Positions 10,045-19,125 of a DNA stretch of 64,000 bases are shown here, piece after piece (position 1 is the first letter of the stretch; the number at the start of each line of letters is the position of its first letter). The stretch is taken from contig NZ_WQCA01000009.1 in NCBI RefSeq assembly GCF_013032445.1, forward strand, positions 186,001 through 250,000. Direction: 5' to 3'. The notes below the pieces were generated by a model that searched no databases, was not told the origin of the DNA, and was given only the letters and a program-made list of their open reading frames with translations. The stretch comes from Ruegeria arenilitoris. Its GTDB lineage: Bacteria; Pseudomonadota; Alphaproteobacteria; Rhodobacterales; Rhodobacteraceae. The position numbers and the translations under genes were made by a program.

Positions 10045-10329
10045 ATGTATAAGGGTTACGATAAGCCTCTTCACCCGCCGCTAAGGTACAAAGCCATGGA
10101 GTCCGAAGCGCGCGTTTTGGACGAAGCCAAGCTGGATTCGGCAATTGCAGATCTTCTTCGGGAAGAAGAGCTGGAAGACCCCGAACCCAAGCCGAAATCT
10201 GCGAAAGCCCTGGCCCTTTTCCCTGAACTGCCTGATCAGGCAGAGATGGATAAAGAGGCTCAGAAAAGAGATTCAAGTTTGTCAGCGTCGCTTCGCCAGA
10301 AATGGGCCGGGTTGAGAGGGGCAGCTTAA
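10045..10329 (+). CDS. Small hypothetical protein (94 aa)
   Basis: 94 residues, acidic and Lys/Glu-rich in the middle (DLLREEELEDPEPKPK), with no signal peptide or membrane segment; the core is probably disordered or coiled. The starting ATG has no good Shine-Dalgarno; a second ATG at 10096 is possible. I do not recognise a family. The 259 bp upstream show only a 9-bp inverted repeat (GTTTCCCAA at 9857-9865, TTGGGAAAC at 9896-9904). Coding status is likely but not certain. Confidence 0.45.
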   Translation: MYKGYDKPLHPPLRYKAMESEARVLDEAKLDSAIADLLREEELEDPEPKPKSAKALALFPELPDQAEMDKEAQKRDSSLSASLRQKWAGLRGAA

Positions 10330-10489
10330 AATTCAGGTCAATTCGACTTGAAAGTGCGAGTGTTCTCAGACTTTTTGGCGTATTCGCCACAGCACGTAAA
10401 AATCATCGACCCTGCGACAGAAGACATGTTGCCTGTGCGCCTGCTCCAAGCCTTCATTGCGATCCGAGCCATGAAGTTACGAGCGGTCG

Positions 10490-11818
10490 ATGCCAGGTCC
10501 CAAACCAACCCCCGTTGAGCCCGATCTGCACCTGCCTAAAACCGTGGACGTAGTTGTCATTGGCGGTGGTATTGTAGGGGCGTCAACTGCTTTGGAGCTG
10601 TCCGAACGTGGTGCCTCGGTTCTGCTGTGTGAAAAAGGGCAGATCGCGGGCGAGCAAAGCTCTCGCAACTGGGGGTGGGTCCGATTGGGAATGCGCGACC
10701 CACGAGAGATTCCGCTGATGGTCGAGTCGTTACACCTGTGGCAGGGGCTGGATCATCGCATCGGGCGGGAAACCGGCTATACGCGTGCGGGTATTTTGTT
10801 TGGTGCTTCGGGCAAGCGGGGCAGTGGTAATCTGGAACGGTGGCTGCGCCGTGTTGACGGGCTGCAGACTGGCGCAAGGATCGTCGCAGGGGCCGAGTTA
10901 AATGCGCTTCTGCCGGGCAATCAAACCCCCTACGACTGCGCCCTATACATGCCGCAGGACGGACGGGCGGAACCGCAACTGGCCACGCCCGCAATTGCCG
11001 AGGCTGCGCGTGATCGCGGCGCTGTTCTGATGACCAATTGTGCCGTCCGCAGCGTCGATACCGGGGAAGGCCGGATCACGGGGGTTTTCACCGAACGCGG
11101 CCGCGTGGCCTGTGACTATGTCGTGCTGGCCGGGGGCGCCTGGTCGCGTCTTTTTGCAGGGAATGCAGGCATAGAGCTGCCGCAGCTCAAGGTTTTGAAC
11201 ACGGTGTTGCGAACCTCGCCGACCGAAGGGCCAGAAGCGGCGCTATGGTCCAACGATTTTGCCATACGTAAACGGGCCGATGGGGGCTATTCCATCGCGT
11301 CGGGGAATGAAAACACGGTGGACATTGTGCCTGACAGTTTCCGGCTGGCGCGGCAGTTTCTACCTGCATTTGCACAGGAATGGCGGTCGCTGCGGTTTCG
11401 TCTGTCAAAATGCTGGGGCGTCGAAGCGCAGCAGGACAGAACTTGGCTGCCTACGGATGTCACCCCGATCGAACGTTGCCGCGTGCTGGACCCTGAGCCA
11501 TCCCCCAAGGCACTGCGGCAAGCCTGGGCCGCGGCACGCAAAAGTTTCCCGGTATTGGAACAGGCCGAACTTGTCCAAAGTTGGGCGGGTCTGATTGACG
11601 TCACACCGGACGCTGTGCCGGTGATCTCGGGGGTGGATCAGATTCCCGGCATGTTCATCGCAACAGGTTTTTCGGGTCACGGGTTTGGCATTGGCCCAGC
11701 GGCAGGCCGCTTGATGGCCGATCTGGTCGCCGAAACTGCGCCTTGCGTCGATCCGGCCGCCTTCCGCCTGTCCCGTTTCACGGACGGCTCAAAGGTGCGA
11801 CCGGATCCGGGGTACTGA
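10490..11818 (+). CDS. FAD-dependent amine/amino-acid oxidoreductase (DAO family)
   Basis: 442 residues. The FAD-binding Rossmann motif VVVIGGGIVGASTALELSERG is at about 22-42, followed by EQSSRNWGWVR, a segment typical of glycine/D-amino-acid oxidase relatives. The C-terminal GFSGHGFGIGPAAG motif closes the FAD site. It probably oxidises the C-N bond of a small amine or amino acid; the substrate cannot be read from sequence. It is convergent with the metallo-hydrolase at 11823 and has no operon partners. Confidence 0.85.
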   Translation: MPGPKPTPVEPDLHLPKTVDVVVIGGGIVGASTALELSERGASVLLCEKGQIAGEQSSRNWGWVRLGMRDPREIPLMVESLHLWQGLDHRIGRETGYTRAGILFGASGKRGSGNLERWLRRVDGLQTGARIVAGAELNALLPGNQTPYDCALYMPQDGRAEPQLATPAIAEAARDRGAVLMTNCAVRSVDTGEGRITGVFTERGRVACDYVVLAGGAWSRLFAGNAGIELPQLKVLNTVLRTSPTEGPEAALWSNDFAIRKRADGGYSIASGNENTVDIVPDSFRLARQFLPAFAQEWRSLRFRLSKCWGVEAQQDRTWLPTDVTPIERCRVLDPEPSPKALRQAWAAARKSFPVLEQAELVQSWAGLIDVTPDAVPVISGVDQIPGMFIATGFSGHGFGIGPAAGRLMADLVAETAPCVDPAAFRLSRFTDGSKVRPDPGY

Positions 11819-11822
11819 ACGT

Positions 11823-12755
11823 CTAGCCCATCATCTGATAGCTGACCGGTACAAAGCGGAACCCGTCGCCGCGGGTTTCGACATAACCTGCGGCTGGGAA
11901 GGGCATGTGATAGCCGATCATCGGCACCTTGTCGGCGGCCAGCATGCCAAGCACGTTGCGGCGTGATGCCGTCGCGGCCGCTTTGTCCATGTCAAAACGC
12001 ACTTCCCATTCCGGGTGGGCAAAGGACCAGACATAGTGGTTCGCCAGATCGGCGGTCAGAACCAACCGCTGACCATTGCTTTCCAAATGATAGACCGTAT
12101 GGCCGGGCGTGTGCCCATAAGCTGCGACAGCAGTAATGCCCGAAGCAACTTCGCCGCCGTCTTCGATAAAGGTCATCTTTTCAGCCAGCGGGGTCACCTT
12201 GGCGGCCACCAGATCGCCGACGCGATTGCCTGCCTCTTGCGCGGCCCAGAAATCATATTCGGGCGAAGCGGTGACATAACGTGCATTGGGGAAGGTCGGC
12301 GCGTCATTCGTGGTCATGCCACCGATATGGTCGGGGTGCATGTGAGTGATGACGACAACGTTGATCTGATCCGGCGTGACACCCGCATCCGCCAGCGCGG
12401 CCTGAATGCCACCTTGACCCAAGCCGGTGTCGAACAGCACCAGTTCGGAACCGGTATTGACCAGCGTCGGGGTAAAGAAGAACTGCGCCACGTCCGGAGA
12501 GATGAAGTTGTCGGCCGAAACCTTGGCGAAATCCTCATCCGAGGCGCCACCGCCGAAAATCTCTTGGGCACCGTCGCGAGGCAGGCTGCCATCCAGGAGC
12601 GTGGTGACGGTGAAATCGCCCAGCGTAAACGACTTGGCGATAGTCGAGTTTGCCTTGGTCGCGGCTCCGGCGGCCAAAATCGGGGTTGCGGCAGCGGCAA
12701 ATGGCAATGCAGCCGCGGAACCCAGTGCGGCGCGGCGTGTGAATTTGATGGTCAT
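11823..12755 (-). CDS. Exported MBL-fold metallo-hydrolase
   Basis: 310 residues. The N-terminus FTRRAALGSAAALPFAAAATPILAAG resembles a Tat signal, with a twin-arginine followed by a hydrophobic Ala-rich stretch. The metal site HMHPDH lies near residue 138, with further His ligands in YGHTPGHT and MIGYHMP. The fold is the metallo-beta-lactamase type, in the group often annotated as quorum-quenching lactonase-like or AttM/N-acyl-homoserine-lactonase-like, but substrate is unproven. It is monocistronic and divergent from the DUF1801 gene. Confidence 0.83.
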   Translation of the reverse strand: MTIKFTRRAALGSAAALPFAAAATPILAAGAATKANSTIAKSFTLGDFTVTTLLDGSLPRDGAQEIFGGGASDEDFAKVSADNFISPDVAQFFFTPTLVNTGSELVLFDTGLGQGGIQAALADAGVTPDQINVVVITHMHPDHIGGMTTNDAPTFPNARYVTASPEYDFWAAQEAGNRVGDLVAAKVTPLAEKMTFIEDGGEVASGITAVAAYGHTPGHTVYHLESNGQRLVLTADLANHYVWSFAHPEWEVRFDMDKAAATASRRNVLGMLAADKVPMIGYHMPFPAAGYVETRGDGFRFVPVSYQMMG

Positions 12756-12871
12756 TGTGGTTCTCCCTGTCAGAACACCTGGGGGTGAAGTAGCTCGGCG
12801 CGACTCTCTTGCCAGACTATACCCCTATGAAGTGGGCTGCGTGGATGAACATGTCGTGTTAATTTTTGTTC

Positions 12872-13306
12872 ATGCCGCGATCAGAAAACAAAACCGTCCC
12901 TACCAAAGCAAGCGTTGCGCGCTTTTTGTCGATCGTTGAGCCGGCGTCAAAAGCTGCCGACGCTCAGGCACTGGACGCACTGTTTCGCGAAACGACCGGG
13001 TTCGAGCCGGTCATGTGGGGCGGGTCGATCGTTGGCTATGGCCGCTATCACTATCGCTACAAATCCGGGCGCGAGGGCGATTTTCTGGCCACTGGTTTTT
13101 CGCCACGCAAGGCGGCGTTGTCGATCTATATCATGCCCGGCTACGCGGATTTTGGGGATATCCTGTCCCGGTTGGGCAAGCACAAGCTTGGCAAGTCCTG
13201 TCTCTATGTGAACAAGCTGGCGGATATTGATCTGGATGTCCTGCCTGAACTTATTCGCGCCGGGCTTGAGGACCTGAACCGGCGCTGGCCGGTCGAGCCC
13301 ACCTGA
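12872..13306 (+). CDS. DUF1801 domain protein
   Basis: 144 residues from the ATG at 12872; a TTG six bases earlier is less likely. The YRYKSGREGDFLATGFSPRKAALSIYIMPGY core is characteristic of the DUF1801 (YdhG-like) family, small cytoplasmic proteins with a fold like frataxin-type sheets and unknown function. It stands alone 60 bp before gltX on the same strand. Confidence 0.8.
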   Translation: MPRSENKTVPTKASVARFLSIVEPASKAADAQALDALFRETTGFEPVMWGGSIVGYGRYHYRYKSGREGDFLATGFSPRKAALSIYIMPGYADFGDILSRLGKHKLGKSCLYVNKLADIDLDVLPELIRAGLEDLNRRWPVEPT

Positions 13307-13366
13307 ACGCCTCTGCTGGACAAAACGTCCATCCTGTGACATGAGCCGCGCCAACAGGAGAACTCC

Positions 13367-14692
13367 ATGACCACCACCCGTTTTGCCCCGTCGCCCACCG
13401 GTTACATCCATGTGGGCAACCTGCGCACCGCCTTGATGAATTATCTGATCGCCCGCAAGGCGGGCGGCACGTTCATCCTGCGTATCGATGACACTGATCC
13501 TGAGCGGTCCAAAGAAGAATATGTCGATGCCATCAAGCAGGATATGGAATGGCTGGGCCTGCATTGGGACCGGATCGAGCGTCAGTCGGACCGGCTGGAC
13601 CGCTATGCCGAAGCCGCTGACAAGCTGCGCGAGATGGGCCGGTTCTATGAGGCGTTCGAGACGCCGACCGAGCTGGACCTGAAGCGCAAGAAACAGCTGA
13701 ACATGGGCAAGCCGCCGGTCTATGACCGCGCCGCACTGAACCTGTCGGACGCCGAGAAAGAAGCCCTGCGGGCCGAGCGTGGCAATGGCGTCTGGCGCTT
13801 CAAGCTGGATCACGAGCGGATCGAGTGGAACGACGGCATTCTGGGCGACATCTCAATCGATGCGGCTTCGGTGTCCGATCCGGTGCTGATCCGCGGAGAC
13901 GGTCAGGTTCTTTATACGATTGCGTCCGTGGTCGATGACACCGAGATGGGCGTGACCGATGTGGTGCGCGGCTCGGACCACGTGACCAACACCGCGACAC
14001 AAATCCAGATCATCGAGGCGCTGGGCGGCACCTGCCCGCGTTTCGCACACCATTCGCTGCTGACCGGCCCGCAGGGTGAGGCGCTTTCGAAACGTCTTGG
14101 CACTCTGGCCTTGCGTGACCTGCGCGAACAGGGCGTGCAGCCGATGGCCCTGCTGAGCCTGATGGCGCGCCTTGGTTCGTCTGATCCGGTTGAGCTGCGC
14201 TCGGATATGGCCGAACTGATCGACGGCTTCGATGTGAACCGTTTTGGCGCGGCGCCGACCAAGTTCGACGTGCAGGACCTGTTCCCGCTGACAGCAAAGC
14301 ACCTACAGTCGCTGCCGCTGGCAGACGTGGCCGATGCCGTCGCCGAGGCTGGCGTCCCGGCTGAGCTGGCCGCACCCTTCTGGGCCATGGCGCGCGAGAA
14401 CATTACCACTCTGGCTGACCTCAAAGGTTGGTGGGAACTTTGCCGCGACGGGGCGGAACCCCTGATCGACGACGAAGACCGAGAGTTCATCGCCGAGGCC
14501 GTCGCTTTGCTGCCCGAAGGCCCGTTCGATAGCGAGACCTGGGGTATCTGGACCAAAGCCGTGAAAGAGGCCACGGGCCGCAAGGGTAAGGGCTTGTTCA
14601 TGCCATTGCGCAAGGCGCTGACAGGCATGGAGCGTGGGCCAGAAATGGCGGCTCTGCTGCCGCTGCTTCAGGTGATCCGCGCGCGCGGCTGA
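13367..14692 (+). CDS. gltX: Glutamyl-tRNA synthetase (second GltX type)
   Basis: 441 residues, class I synthetase. The HIGH motif appears as HVGN in FAPSPTGYIHVGNLRT (residues 6-21), and the KMSKS equivalent is ALSKRLG in the middle. The long spacer and alpha-helical anticodon-binding C-terminal domain fit GluRS. Alphaproteobacteria often carry two GltX paralogues, one of which can charge tRNA-Gln for the amidotransferase route; the HVGN variant is common in the GltX2 group. The gene is followed by a strong terminator. Confidence 0.93.
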   Translation: MTTTRFAPSPTGYIHVGNLRTALMNYLIARKAGGTFILRIDDTDPERSKEEYVDAIKQDMEWLGLHWDRIERQSDRLDRYAEAADKLREMGRFYEAFETPTELDLKRKKQLNMGKPPVYDRAALNLSDAEKEALRAERGNGVWRFKLDHERIEWNDGILGDISIDAASVSDPVLIRGDGQVLYTIASVVDDTEMGVTDVVRGSDHVTNTATQIQIIEALGGTCPRFAHHSLLTGPQGEALSKRLGTLALRDLREQGVQPMALLSLMARLGSSDPVELRSDMAELIDGFDVNRFGAAPTKFDVQDLFPLTAKHLQSLPLADVADAVAEAGVPAELAAPFWAMARENITTLADLKGWWELCRDGAEPLIDDEDREFIAEAVALLPEGPFDSETWGIWTKAVKEATGRKGKGLFMPLRKALTGMERGPEMAALLPLLQVIRARG

Positions 14693-14713
14693 CCGCAACA
14701 GCACAGAATTCAG

Positions 14714-14741
14714 AAAGGCGGGGTTCAATGACCCCGCCTTT
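14714..14741 (+). terminator. Rho-independent terminator of gltX
   Basis: An 11-bp stem, AAAGGCGGGGT (14714-14724) with ACCCCGCCTTT (14731-14741), has a 6-base loop and is followed by more T on the plus strand. It sits 21 bp after the gltX stop and 3 bp from the convergent cyclotransferase gene, so it probably serves both genes. Confidence 0.9.
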
Positions 14742-14743
14742 TT

Positions 14744-15313
14744 CTATGCGGTCTGTACGATAGACACCGACAAACGATTCAGGCGGTCATCGACAAATTC
14801 GGTCTCGACCGGTTTCAACTGCTGGTGACGCGGATAGCGGGGTTCGGCCCGGTCGTTCAAAATCGGCGCCTCCCATCCATCGGTCGAGGCAAAGAACCGG
14901 TCCGCACCGTCCTCGCCAAAAGTGCGCAGGTACCCCTGTACAACCACGTCGATATAGCTGAGCAGCAGCGGATGGCGATTGCTGGGCTCGGTGTGGCGGC
15001 CCTGCGGCACTGCGTAGACGGCGATTTCGACCTCATGCGTCAGGGGATGTGTGACGGCGTGGGTCGTGGGCACCCGGTCATAGGCCCATTCTCGTTCGTC
15101 CAGCGCCGCCCAGTCGTTTTTCGGAACATGGGCGATCATTCCTTCGATCTGAGACTCAGGGTCCGGGATAGCGGTCAGAAAGGCCACCGGGCGCAGGTCG
15201 GTGTGCCGCCATGCGCGCCGCCATCCCTTCAATTGCGCCGGATGTGGGTTGGGGAAATCGTGCGTCGCAAGGTTCACGAGGCTGCCATAGCCAAAGAAAT
15301 AAGGGTCTGCCAT
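14744..15313 (-). CDS. Gamma-glutamylcyclotransferase-like protein
   Basis: 189 residues. The N-terminal FFGYGSLVN is the substrate-loop motif of the GGCT/AIG2-like cyclotransferase fold, and DEREWAYDRV holds the conserved acidic region. These enzymes release 5-oxoproline from gamma-glutamyl compounds; the exact substrate is unknown. The start at 15313 is divergent from the NsrR-type regulator, with an FNR-like box between. Confidence 0.8.
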   Translation of the reverse strand: MADPYFFGYGSLVNLATHDFPNPHPAQLKGWRRAWRHTDLRPVAFLTAIPDPESQIEGMIAHVPKNDWAALDEREWAYDRVPTTHAVTHPLTHEVEIAVYAVPQGRHTEPSNRHPLLLSYIDVVVQGYLRTFGEDGADRFFASTDGWEAPILNDRAEPRYPRHQQLKPVETEFVDDRLNRLSVSIVQTA

Positions 15314-15338
15314 GCGCCGTTAGTTCCTTTCCAAGCGA

Positions 15339-15352
15339 TTGATGTATGTCAA
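15339..15352. promoter_or_regulatory. FNR/DNR-like box upstream of the NsrR-type regulator
   Basis: TTGATGTATGTCAA matches the CRP/FNR-family anaerobic consensus TTGAT-N4-ATCAA with one mismatch. It lies 56 bp before the regulator start and 25 bp before the divergent cyclotransferase start. Control of an NO-responsive regulator by FnrL or a DNR-type factor would make sense, but the assignment rests on the motif alone. Confidence 0.5.
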
Positions 15353-15408
15353 ACCGCTTTTTTGCCGGACATGCAATAAGGTCGCATCTTGAAATTTGGG
15401 AGGTCTCG

Positions 15409-15855
15409 ATGAGGATTACCAAACGGACAAATATCGCGGTGCGCCTGCTGATGTATTGCGCGGCGCATCAGGATCGGCTGGTGACCAAGGCCGAAATCGC
15501 CGATGTGTGCAACATCTCGGAAAACCATCTGGCGCAGGTGATCAACCAGTTGAGCCAGCTTAACTACCTGAGCACGCAACGCGGCCGCAATGGCGGCATG
15601 GCGCTGGCGCGTCCGGCGGTTCAGATTCGCATCGGCTCGGTGTTCCGCCATGTCGAAGGCAACTTGCCGATCGCCGAATGCTTTGCCGATGCCGACAACA
15701 CCTGTCCTCTGACAGATGCCTGCCGGTTGCGGCTGGCCCTGCAGGACGCGGCTGAGGTGTTCTATGCCTCGCTGGATGAAATCACGCTGGATGCGCTAGT
15801 GTGCGACAACGACCAGTTGCTGCAAATCCTGCAACCGGTCGCCTGCGTGCGCTGA
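15409..15855 (+). CDS. nsrR: Rrf2-family transcriptional regulator, NsrR type
   Basis: 148 residues from the ATG at 15409, which has GGGAGG upstream. The winged helix covers about 1-80 (MRITKRTNIAVRLLMY opening, recognition helix near ENHLAQVINQLSQ). Three cysteines follow in ECFADADNTCPLTDACRLR, the iron-sulphur ligands of NsrR and RirA/IscR relatives, and the CRLRLALQDA and LDEITLDALV context is closest to NsrR. NsrR senses nitric oxide through its cluster. No NO-detoxification gene is adjacent, so targets must lie elsewhere. Confidence 0.82.
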   Translation: MRITKRTNIAVRLLMYCAAHQDRLVTKAEIADVCNISENHLAQVINQLSQLNYLSTQRGRNGGMALARPAVQIRIGSVFRHVEGNLPIAECFADADNTCPLTDACRLRLALQDAAEVFYASLDEITLDALVCDNDQLLQILQPVACVR

Positions 15856-15857
15856 GA

Positions 15858-18386
15858 TCAGTCGCTGGCCCGCAGGATGCGGGCCGGACGTACGGCTAGG
15901 GGACGCAGGGCAAAGGCAAGGCCCGCGCCCAGGGTCACAAAGATACCGGCCAGAACGATGCTTAGGGCTGAGGTCCAGATGACCGAGAATCCTGTGTCGA
16001 AGATGTAGGTGGCGACCGCCCATCCCCCCAGAATGCCGGTCAGCAGGGCAACACTCCCCGCCGCTGCGCCCAGCAGGACCGAGCGCAGAGCAAAGCTGAT
16101 CAATATGCGCCGCCGGTCTGCGCCCAGCGTCTTCAGGATCGCGGATTCGTAGCGGCGCGCGGTTTCGCCTGCGGCGGCGGCTCCGATCAGAACAAGAAAA
16201 CCGGTCAGCAAGGATATCCCCGCCCCGTAGGACGTTGCTGCCGCCAGCCCGGCCAACAGGCCCGAGACGCGGTCAATAGCGTCGCGCACCCGGATTGCGG
16301 TGATGTTGGGGAACTGGCCCGCCAGATCGCGCAGGATGGCGGCTTCGGCCTGTTCCTCGGCATAGACGGTTGCGATGAAACTGTGCGGCGCGCCCGCAAG
16401 TGCTGAAGGGTTCATCGACATGATGAAGCCAATGCCTGCGGTCGAAAAATCGACCTCGCGCAGAGAAGTGATTTCGGCGGTGATGTCGCGTCCCAGGATG
16501 TTCACGGTTAAATTGTCGCCAAGGGACAGGCCCATCTCCTCGGCCTCTTCAGCGGCGAAACTTACTTGTGGCGAGCCGGAGTAATCCTCGGGCCACCAGG
16601 TCCCTGCAGTGACGCGAGCGTTTTTGGGCGTGGCGGCGGAATAGGTCACGCCCCGATCCCCGTCCAGCACCCAGTGATCACCGGCGACGTCGCGGGCGGG
16701 TTTGCCGTTGATCTGCGTGATGATCCCCCGCAGCATCGGAGCGCCTTCGATGCGGCTGACAGCGGGGTCTGAGTCCAGCCGTTTGTTGAAGCCGGGCATC
16801 TGGTCTTTTTGAATGTCGACAAAGAAATACGATGGGGCCACGTCAGGCAGGTTGCCTGAGATCGCATTGCGCAGGGTCCCGTCGATCTGGCCAACAGCGG
16901 CAAGCACCGAAAGGCCCAAACCCAAAGACAGCACGACCGACGCAGCCCCCTCTCGCGGGTCTGAGATCGCGGAAAGGGCCCATCGCAAGGCAGGGCGGCC
17001 ACGGGCGGCTGTTGTGCTGATGCGTGCCAGTTTGCGGATCGCAAGGGCGGACAGGGACAGCAGCACCAGCGCGCCGACTAGCCCTGTGGCGGTCCAGAGG
17101 GTTAGGCGCGCCGAACCGCTGAACCACGCGGCAGACGCGATCAGCAGGGCCAATCCGATTCCGGTCGCAACCACGAAAGCTGTGCGTGGAAGCGCACGCG
17201 CCGATGACAGCGCGTCGCGGAATAGGGTCGCGGCGCGGACCTCCTCGGTTCGGGCGAGGGGCCAAAGGGTGAAGAGGAACGCGGTTAGCAGGCCGTACAG
17301 CGCAGCCTCGGCCAGAGGGCGGTGATAGAGCGTGAAAACAGCCGGAACGGGCAGGCGGGCCTCGATCAGCGGGGCCAGCAACAGGGGCAAAATCGCCCCG
17401 AGCGCAATCCCTAACGTGATGCCGATCCCTGACAAAACCCCGATCTGTATCATGTAGGTCTGGAAGATCGTCGCACGGTCCGCGCCCAACGTACGCAGCG
17501 TGGCGATGGTTTCGGTTTTCTGCGCCAGATAGGCGCGTACAGCGGCCGATACGCCGATACCGCCAACCGCCAGTCCGGACAGACCGACCAAAACCAAAAA
17601 CGCACTTAGACGCGCGACAAACTCTGCAATCCCCGGCGCGCCGTTGCGCGCATCGGTCCAGCGCATTCCGGTGCCTTCGAAGCTTTGTTTGGCCTCAGCG
17701 GAAAGGGCCTCAAGATTGGCGCCCGGCGGCAGGTTCAGCCGGTATTTGGTGGAAAACAATGTCCCCGGCGCCAACAGGCCGGATGCCTGCAGATCCTCGG
17801 TCCGGACCAGAGTACGTGGCCCTAAACCAAACCCGTCCGCCGCGCCGTCCGGTTCATGGATCAAAGCCGCCGATAGCACGAAGTTCTGCGTGCCAAGCGC
17901 GAAGCGGTCTCCGACAGAGAGGCCCAATCGGTCCATCAGCACCGGGTCCATGACCGCTCCGGGCAGACCATTCTGGCCGTCCAGAGCTGTAGGCAGTGAT
18001 TGGCTGGGCTCCAGCTTGGGTGTTCCCAGCAACGGATAGGCCGCGTCCACTGCCTTTACCTGTGTCAGGGCGCGCTGGGATTGCCCGTCCTGCTGCACAA
18101 CGGCCATCGAGCGGAAATCGACCACTTCGGACAAATCGGTCGCGGCTTGCTGCATCCATGCGCGTTCGTCGTCGCTGGCGAAGCGGTAGGTGAATTCCAG
18201 CTGCGCGTCCCCGCCCAGCAGCGCTGCGCCCTGCTGCGTCAACCCGGTCTGGATCGCGGACCGGACCGAGCCGATGGCCGCAATGGCAGCCACCCCCAGC
18301 GCCAGACAGGCTAAAAACACGCGAAAGCCGCGCACTCCGCCGCGCAGTTCCCGGCGCGCCAGACGACCGGAAAGACGCAGGCTCAT
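15858..18386 (-). CDS. ybbP: ABC transporter permease, YbbP/FtsX type
   Basis: 842 residues from the ATG at 18386, which overlaps the ybbA stop. Two FtsX modules are visible: a first membrane helix at about 22-40 (FRVFLACLALGVAAIAAIG), a large periplasmic domain, a central bundle of helices (about 240-480), a second periplasmic domain, and three C-terminal helices. With ybbA it forms an exporter or mechanotransmission-type ABC complex acting on the envelope. The gene pair divergent from tesA matches the arrangement in Escherichia coli. Confidence 0.9.
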   Translation of the reverse strand: MSLRLSGRLARRELRGGVRGFRVFLACLALGVAAIAAIGSVRSAIQTGLTQQGAALLGGDAQLEFTYRFASDDERAWMQQAATDLSEVVDFRSMAVVQQDGQSQRALTQVKAVDAAYPLLGTPKLEPSQSLPTALDGQNGLPGAVMDPVLMDRLGLSVGDRFALGTQNFVLSAALIHEPDGAADGFGLGPRTLVRTEDLQASGLLAPGTLFSTKYRLNLPPGANLEALSAEAKQSFEGTGMRWTDARNGAPGIAEFVARLSAFLVLVGLSGLAVGGIGVSAAVRAYLAQKTETIATLRTLGADRATIFQTYMIQIGVLSGIGITLGIALGAILPLLLAPLIEARLPVPAVFTLYHRPLAEAALYGLLTAFLFTLWPLARTEEVRAATLFRDALSSARALPRTAFVVATGIGLALLIASAAWFSGSARLTLWTATGLVGALVLLSLSALAIRKLARISTTAARGRPALRWALSAISDPREGAASVVLSLGLGLSVLAAVGQIDGTLRNAISGNLPDVAPSYFFVDIQKDQMPGFNKRLDSDPAVSRIEGAPMLRGIITQINGKPARDVAGDHWVLDGDRGVTYSAATPKNARVTAGTWWPEDYSGSPQVSFAAEEAEEMGLSLGDNLTVNILGRDITAEITSLREVDFSTAGIGFIMSMNPSALAGAPHSFIATVYAEEQAEAAILRDLAGQFPNITAIRVRDAIDRVSGLLAGLAAATSYGAGISLLTGFLVLIGAAAAGETARRYESAILKTLGADRRRILISFALRSVLLGAAAGSVALLTGILGGWAVATYIFDTGFSVIWTSALSIVLAGIFVTLGAGLAFALRPLAVRPARILRASD

Positions 18387-19078
18387 TCCGCAGCCTCTTG
18401 CTTTGCGTCTTCCGCGATTGTGCCATCCCGCAAGCGGATCACGCGGTCGCATTTGCGCGCCAGGCTATGGCTGTGGGTGACCAGAACCAGCGTGGCGCCG
18501 TGCCGGTCACGCAAACCAAACAGCAGATCGACGATGGCCGCACCGGTGGTTTCGTCCAGATTTCCCGTCGGCTCGTCCGCCAGCAGGATCTGCGGACGCG
18601 GAGCAGACGCGCGCGCCAATGCAACCCTTTGCTGCTCACCCCCCGACAATTGCGCCGGGTAGTGGTCGCATCGATGAGACAGTCCGACCGCGTCCAGTTC
18701 GGCCTCGGCGCGGGCAAAGGCATCCGTATGCCCGGCCAGTTCCAGCGGAGTGGCCACGTTTTCGAGCGCAGTCATGGTCGGGATCAGGTGGAAGTTCTGA
18801 AACACAACCCCCATCGTATCGCGCCGGAACCGGGCAAGGTCGTCTTCATCCATTCCGGTCAGGTCACGGCCCAAAGCGGTGATTTCACCCCCGGTCGCCT
18901 GTTCCAGCCCGCCCATTAGCATCAACAGCGAGGATTTTCCGGACCCAGATGGCCCAACCAGTCCCAATGTTTCACCTTTGGATACGGTCAAAGAGATGTC
19001 ATGCAGGATATTCACCCGGCCGGCATTGCCATCCAGCGACAAAGCAGCATTTTGGAGCGAAAGAACGGGTGTCGTCAT
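18383..19078 (-). CDS. ybbA: ABC transporter ATP-binding protein, YbbA/LolD type
   Basis: 231 residues. Walker A GPSGSGKSSLL lies near residue 40, the signature is LSGGEQQRVALARA and Walker B is ILLADEPTGNLDE, the last typical of the LolD/MacB subfamily. It powers the permease encoded immediately downstream (4-bp overlap). The start is divergent from tesA with only about 47 bp between, so the promoters must be compact or overlapping. Confidence 0.95.
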   Translation of the reverse strand: MTTPVLSLQNAALSLDGNAGRVNILHDISLTVSKGETLGLVGPSGSGKSSLLMLMGGLEQATGGEITALGRDLTGMDEDDLARFRRDTMGVVFQNFHLIPTMTALENVATPLELAGHTDAFARAEAELDAVGLSHRCDHYPAQLSGGEQQRVALARASAPRPQILLADEPTGNLDETTGAAIVDLLFGLRDRHGATLVLVTHSHSLARKCDRVIRLRDGTIAEDAKQEAAE

Positions 19079-19125
19079 GAGGTTTTCCGGACGGGGGCAG
19101 TCATTTGGGATATGGAGCGGTTCTG

